Source: Pseudomonas sp.
GTDB lineage: Bacteria > Pseudomonadota > Gammaproteobacteria > Pseudomonadales > Pseudomonadaceae
Length of the DNA: 6,955 bases
Assembly: GCA_003525045.1 (NCBI GenBank)
Contig: DQGF01000307.1
Coordinates: 675-7,629, forward strand
Reading direction: 5' to 3'
How positions within the stretch are numbered: position 1 is the first letter of the stretch; each line of letters begins with the position of its first letter. A program made the translations under genes and the position numbers. Positions 5,199 through 6,955 of the stretch are shown piece by piece. The notes beneath the pieces are model-generated. The model ran no database searches. It saw only the letters and a list, made by a program, of their open reading frames with translations, and had not been told where the DNA came from.

Positions 5199-6782
5199 TT
5201 GAGCGAACTTCTAAACCGCCGCCTGGCTTTGCTCGGCGAGCGCGCTAACCTCTCTCTGCTCGAACAGTGCCTTCACGGCATCGAACGTGAATGCCTGCGC
5301 GTGACTGGCGAAGGTCGCCTGGCGCAAACGCCGCACCCGGAAGAATTGGGTTCCGCGCTGACCAACGAACAAATCACCACCGACTATTCCGAGTCGCTGC
5401 TGGAGTTCATCACCCCGGCCCTGTCCGACCCGGCAGACACCCTGGCGAGCCTGGACAGCATTCACCGTTTTGCCTACAGCAAGCTCGGCAGCGAGTACCT
5501 GTGGAGTCCATCGATGCCGTGCGCGTTGCCGGCCGAGGAAGATATCCCGATCGCCTATTACGGCACCTCCAACATCGGCCAGCTCAAGTACGTCTACCGC
5601 AAGGGCCTGGCCCTGCGCTACGGCAAGACCATGCAGTGCATCGCCGGGATCCACTACAACTTTTCCCTGCCGGAAAAGCTCTGGCCGCTGCTTAAAGAGG
5701 CTGAAGGCTTTGTCGGCACCGACCGCGACTATCAGTCGTCGGCCTACATCGCGCTGATCCGTAACTTCCGCCGCTACAGCTGGCTGCTGATGTACCTGTT
5801 CGGTGCTTCGCCGGCGCTGGACGCCGGTTTCCTGCGCGGTCGTTCGCACCAGCTGGAACAACTGGACCCGGAGACTCTCTACCTGCCGTATGCCACCAGC
5901 CTGCGCATGAGCGACCTGGGTTACCAGAGCAACGCCCAGGCCGGCCTGACACCCTGCTACAACGATCTGGCCAGCTACACCGACAGCCTGCGCAAAGCGG
6001 TGGCCACGCCCTATGCACCCTATGTCGAGATCGGCACGCACCAGGACGGTGAGTGGGTTCAGCTCAACACCAACATCCTGCAGATCGAAAACGAGTACTA
6101 CTCCAACATCCGCCCCAAACGTGTGACCTACACTGGCGAACGGCCGATTCAGGCACTGGTGGCCCGGGGCATTCAGTACGTCGAAGTGCGTTGCCTGGAC
6201 ATCAACCCGTTCCTGCCGATGGGCATCGACCTCACTGAATCGCGGTTCCTCGATGCGTTCCTGTTGTACTGCGCGCTGAACGATAGCCCGCTGCTGACCA
6301 ATACCTCGTGCGGCAACGCGACCTCGAACTTCCTGAGCGTGGTCAAGGAAGGTCGCCGTCCGGGTCTGCAACTGCAGCGCGATGGTCAGCCGGTTGACCT
6401 CAAAGACTGGGCCAGCGAATTGCTGGAGAAAATTGCTCCGCTCGCGGCGTTGCTGGACCAGAGCCACGGCGGCGATGTCCACAGCAAGGCGTTGGATGCG
6501 CAGCTGGCCAAGGTCAGGGATTCGTCCCTCACACCCTCGGCCCAGGTACTCGCGGCGATGGCTGAGCACAAGGAGAGTTTCAGTCAGTTCTCCCTGCGCC
6601 AGAGCCAGGTCCATGCGGAGTTTTTCCGCAGCGAGCCGCTGAGTACCGAGGAGCAAGCGAAATTTGAAGAGCGGGCGCGTTCGTCGCTGGCTGAGCAGGT
6701 GGAGCTGGAGCAGAACGAGGTTGGCGATTTCGATGTGTTTGTCGGGTCGTATCAGGCCAGTATTCTGGCCATTAGCAACTAA
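5199..6782 (+). CDS. gshA: Glutamate-cysteine ligase (gamma-glutamylcysteine synthetase), proteobacterial type 1
   Basis: Cytoplasmic enzyme joining L-glutamate and L-cysteine with ATP to give gamma-glutamylcysteine, the first and rate-limiting step of glutathione synthesis. From the TTG start it is 527 residues; E. coli GshA is 518. Landmarks: GIERECLRV with Glu29 (metal/substrate site), [24 protein letters not shown], the GIHYNFS motif with His152, [19 protein letters not shown], and [12 protein letters not shown] with Glu329; these three residues align with E. coli Glu27, His150 and Glu328 by motif. The start was chosen because AAGGA is 7 bases upstream and the protein then begins (M)[14 protein letters not shown] as in other pseudomonads; a GTG five codons earlier is the alternative. 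It has its own upstream control region after a terminator and is bracketed by two REPINs, so it is probably monocistronic. gshB is not in the window. Activity is normally limited by glutathione feedback (family knowledge). Confidence 0.97.
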   Translation: MSELLNRRLALLGERANLSLLEQCLHGIERECLRVTGEGRLAQTPHPEELGSALTNEQITTDYSESLLEFITPALSDPADTLASLDSIHRFAYSKLGSEYLWSPSMPCALPAEEDIPIAYYGTSNIGQLKYVYRKGLALRYGKTMQCIAGIHYNFSLPEKLWPLLKEAEGFVGTDRDYQSSAYIALIRNFRRYSWLLMYLFGASPALDAGFLRGRSHQLEQLDPETLYLPYATSLRMSDLGYQSNAQAGLTPCYNDLASYTDSLRKAVATPYAPYVEIGTHQDGEWVQLNTNILQIENEYYSNIRPKRVTYTGERPIQALVARGIQYVEVRCLDINPFLPMGIDLTESRFLDAFLLYCALNDSPLLTNTSCGNATSNFLSVVKEGRRPGLQLQRDGQPVDLKDWASELLEKIAPLAALLDQSHGGDVHSKALDAQLAKVRDSSLTPSAQVLAAMAEHKESFSQFSLRQSQVHAEFFRSEPLSTEEQAKFEERARSSLAEQVELEQNEVGDFDVFVGSYQASILAISN

Positions 6783-6797
6783 TCGCTGAAGTTCCTT

Positions 6798-6899
6798 CGG
6801 CCCTTTTCGCGGGCAAGCCTCGCTCCTACAGTTTGTACCGGTCACGCGATTGTAACGTGACCCCTGGCCTGTAGGAGCGAGGCTTACCCGCGAAGGCCG
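6798..6899. repeat. REPIN: inverted REP pair, GTAGGAG class, downstream of gshA
   Basis: Arms at 6798-6831 and 6869-6899 are inverted copies, differing by a 3-base insertion in the left arm (within CCCTTTT) and one substitution. The outer-facing REP reads CTGTAGGAGCGAGGCTT then a CCCGCGAAGGCC block. The 37-base loop holds a second perfect stem, GGTCACG (6840-6846) with CGTGACC (6856-6862), so the whole element can fold into one long cruciform or hairpin. The REP hairpin GCGAGG/CCCGC has a mispair that is G-T on one strand and A-C on the other. It begins 16 bases after the gshA stop, where no classical terminator is seen, and may stabilise or end the transcript. Confidence 0.9.
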
Positions 6900-6910
6900 C
6901 CCCACGGTCC

Positions 6911-6955
6911 CCCTTAGAATTTTCCGCTCATAAGCTCATTCGAAAAAGTTATTTA
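6911..6955. other. AT-rich intergenic end of window, probable upstream region of the next gene
   Basis: The last 39 bases (6917-6955) are roughly 31% GC, in sharp contrast to the rest of the window, with TAAGCTCATTCG followed by AAAAAGTTATTTA. No gene is present. In P. aeruginosa the next gene after gshA is argA, but this stretch is not diagnostic. It looks like the start of an AT-rich promoter region; direction and product cannot be told. Confidence 0.35.

Noticed and set aside
6785..6800. Small GAAG/CTTC stem after gshA as its terminator
   Set aside because: Only 4 pairs and no adequate T run; the REPIN hairpin is the stronger structure.
5211..6905. A 564-codon open frame on the minus strand opposite gshA
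   Set aside because: Same shadow effect from GC-ending codons of gshA; it runs through the REPIN and has no family signature.

Overview
The window is core chromosome from a gamma-proteobacterium, almost certainly a Pseudomonas of the P. fluorescens group. Three things support this: a GC-rich base composition with strongly GC-ending codons, proteins that read as Pseudomonas orthologues along their whole length, and two complete REP-pair elements (REPINs) of the types common in that group. From general knowledge, the order envZ-ompR-tex-thioesterase-gshA matches the P. aeruginosa PA5199-PA5203 neighbourhood, where the kinase and regulator are also called AmgS and AmgR. No phage, CRISPR, rRNA or tRNA was seen.

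Layout. Bases 1-981 (minus) hold the N-terminal 327 codons of the sensor kinase EnvZ, cut by the window edge just before its expected ATP-binding domain. Bases 1097-1837 (minus) hold complete OmpR. The 115-base spacer between them contains what looks like a decayed REPIN. Bases 1838-2197 are a 360-base divergent control region with matching -10 elements for ompR and tex, an 8+8 base palindrome, and a leader of about 200 bases before tex. Bases 2198-4522 (plus) encode Tex. A hotdog-fold thioesterase follows at 4522-4905, sharing one base with tex, and then a rho-independent terminator. A REPIN directly abuts the terminator. A 145-base control region leads to gshA (5199-6782, TTG start), followed by a second REPIN of a different class and an AT-rich stretch running off the window.

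Function. OmpR and EnvZ are a membrane-stress or osmosensing two-component pair transcribed to the left. Tex (RNA-binding transcription factor) and the thioesterase form a probable two-gene, translationally coupled operon transcribed to the right. GshA starts glutathione synthesis as its own unit. These are housekeeping functions; no specific metabolic link among them is visible beyond conserved adjacency.

The region is mostly ordinary. The parts worth a second look are non-coding: the REPINs, the palindrome in the divergent promoter region, the palindrome on the putative gshA -10, and a short minus-strand reading frame, apparently frame-broken, between the first REPIN and gshA.
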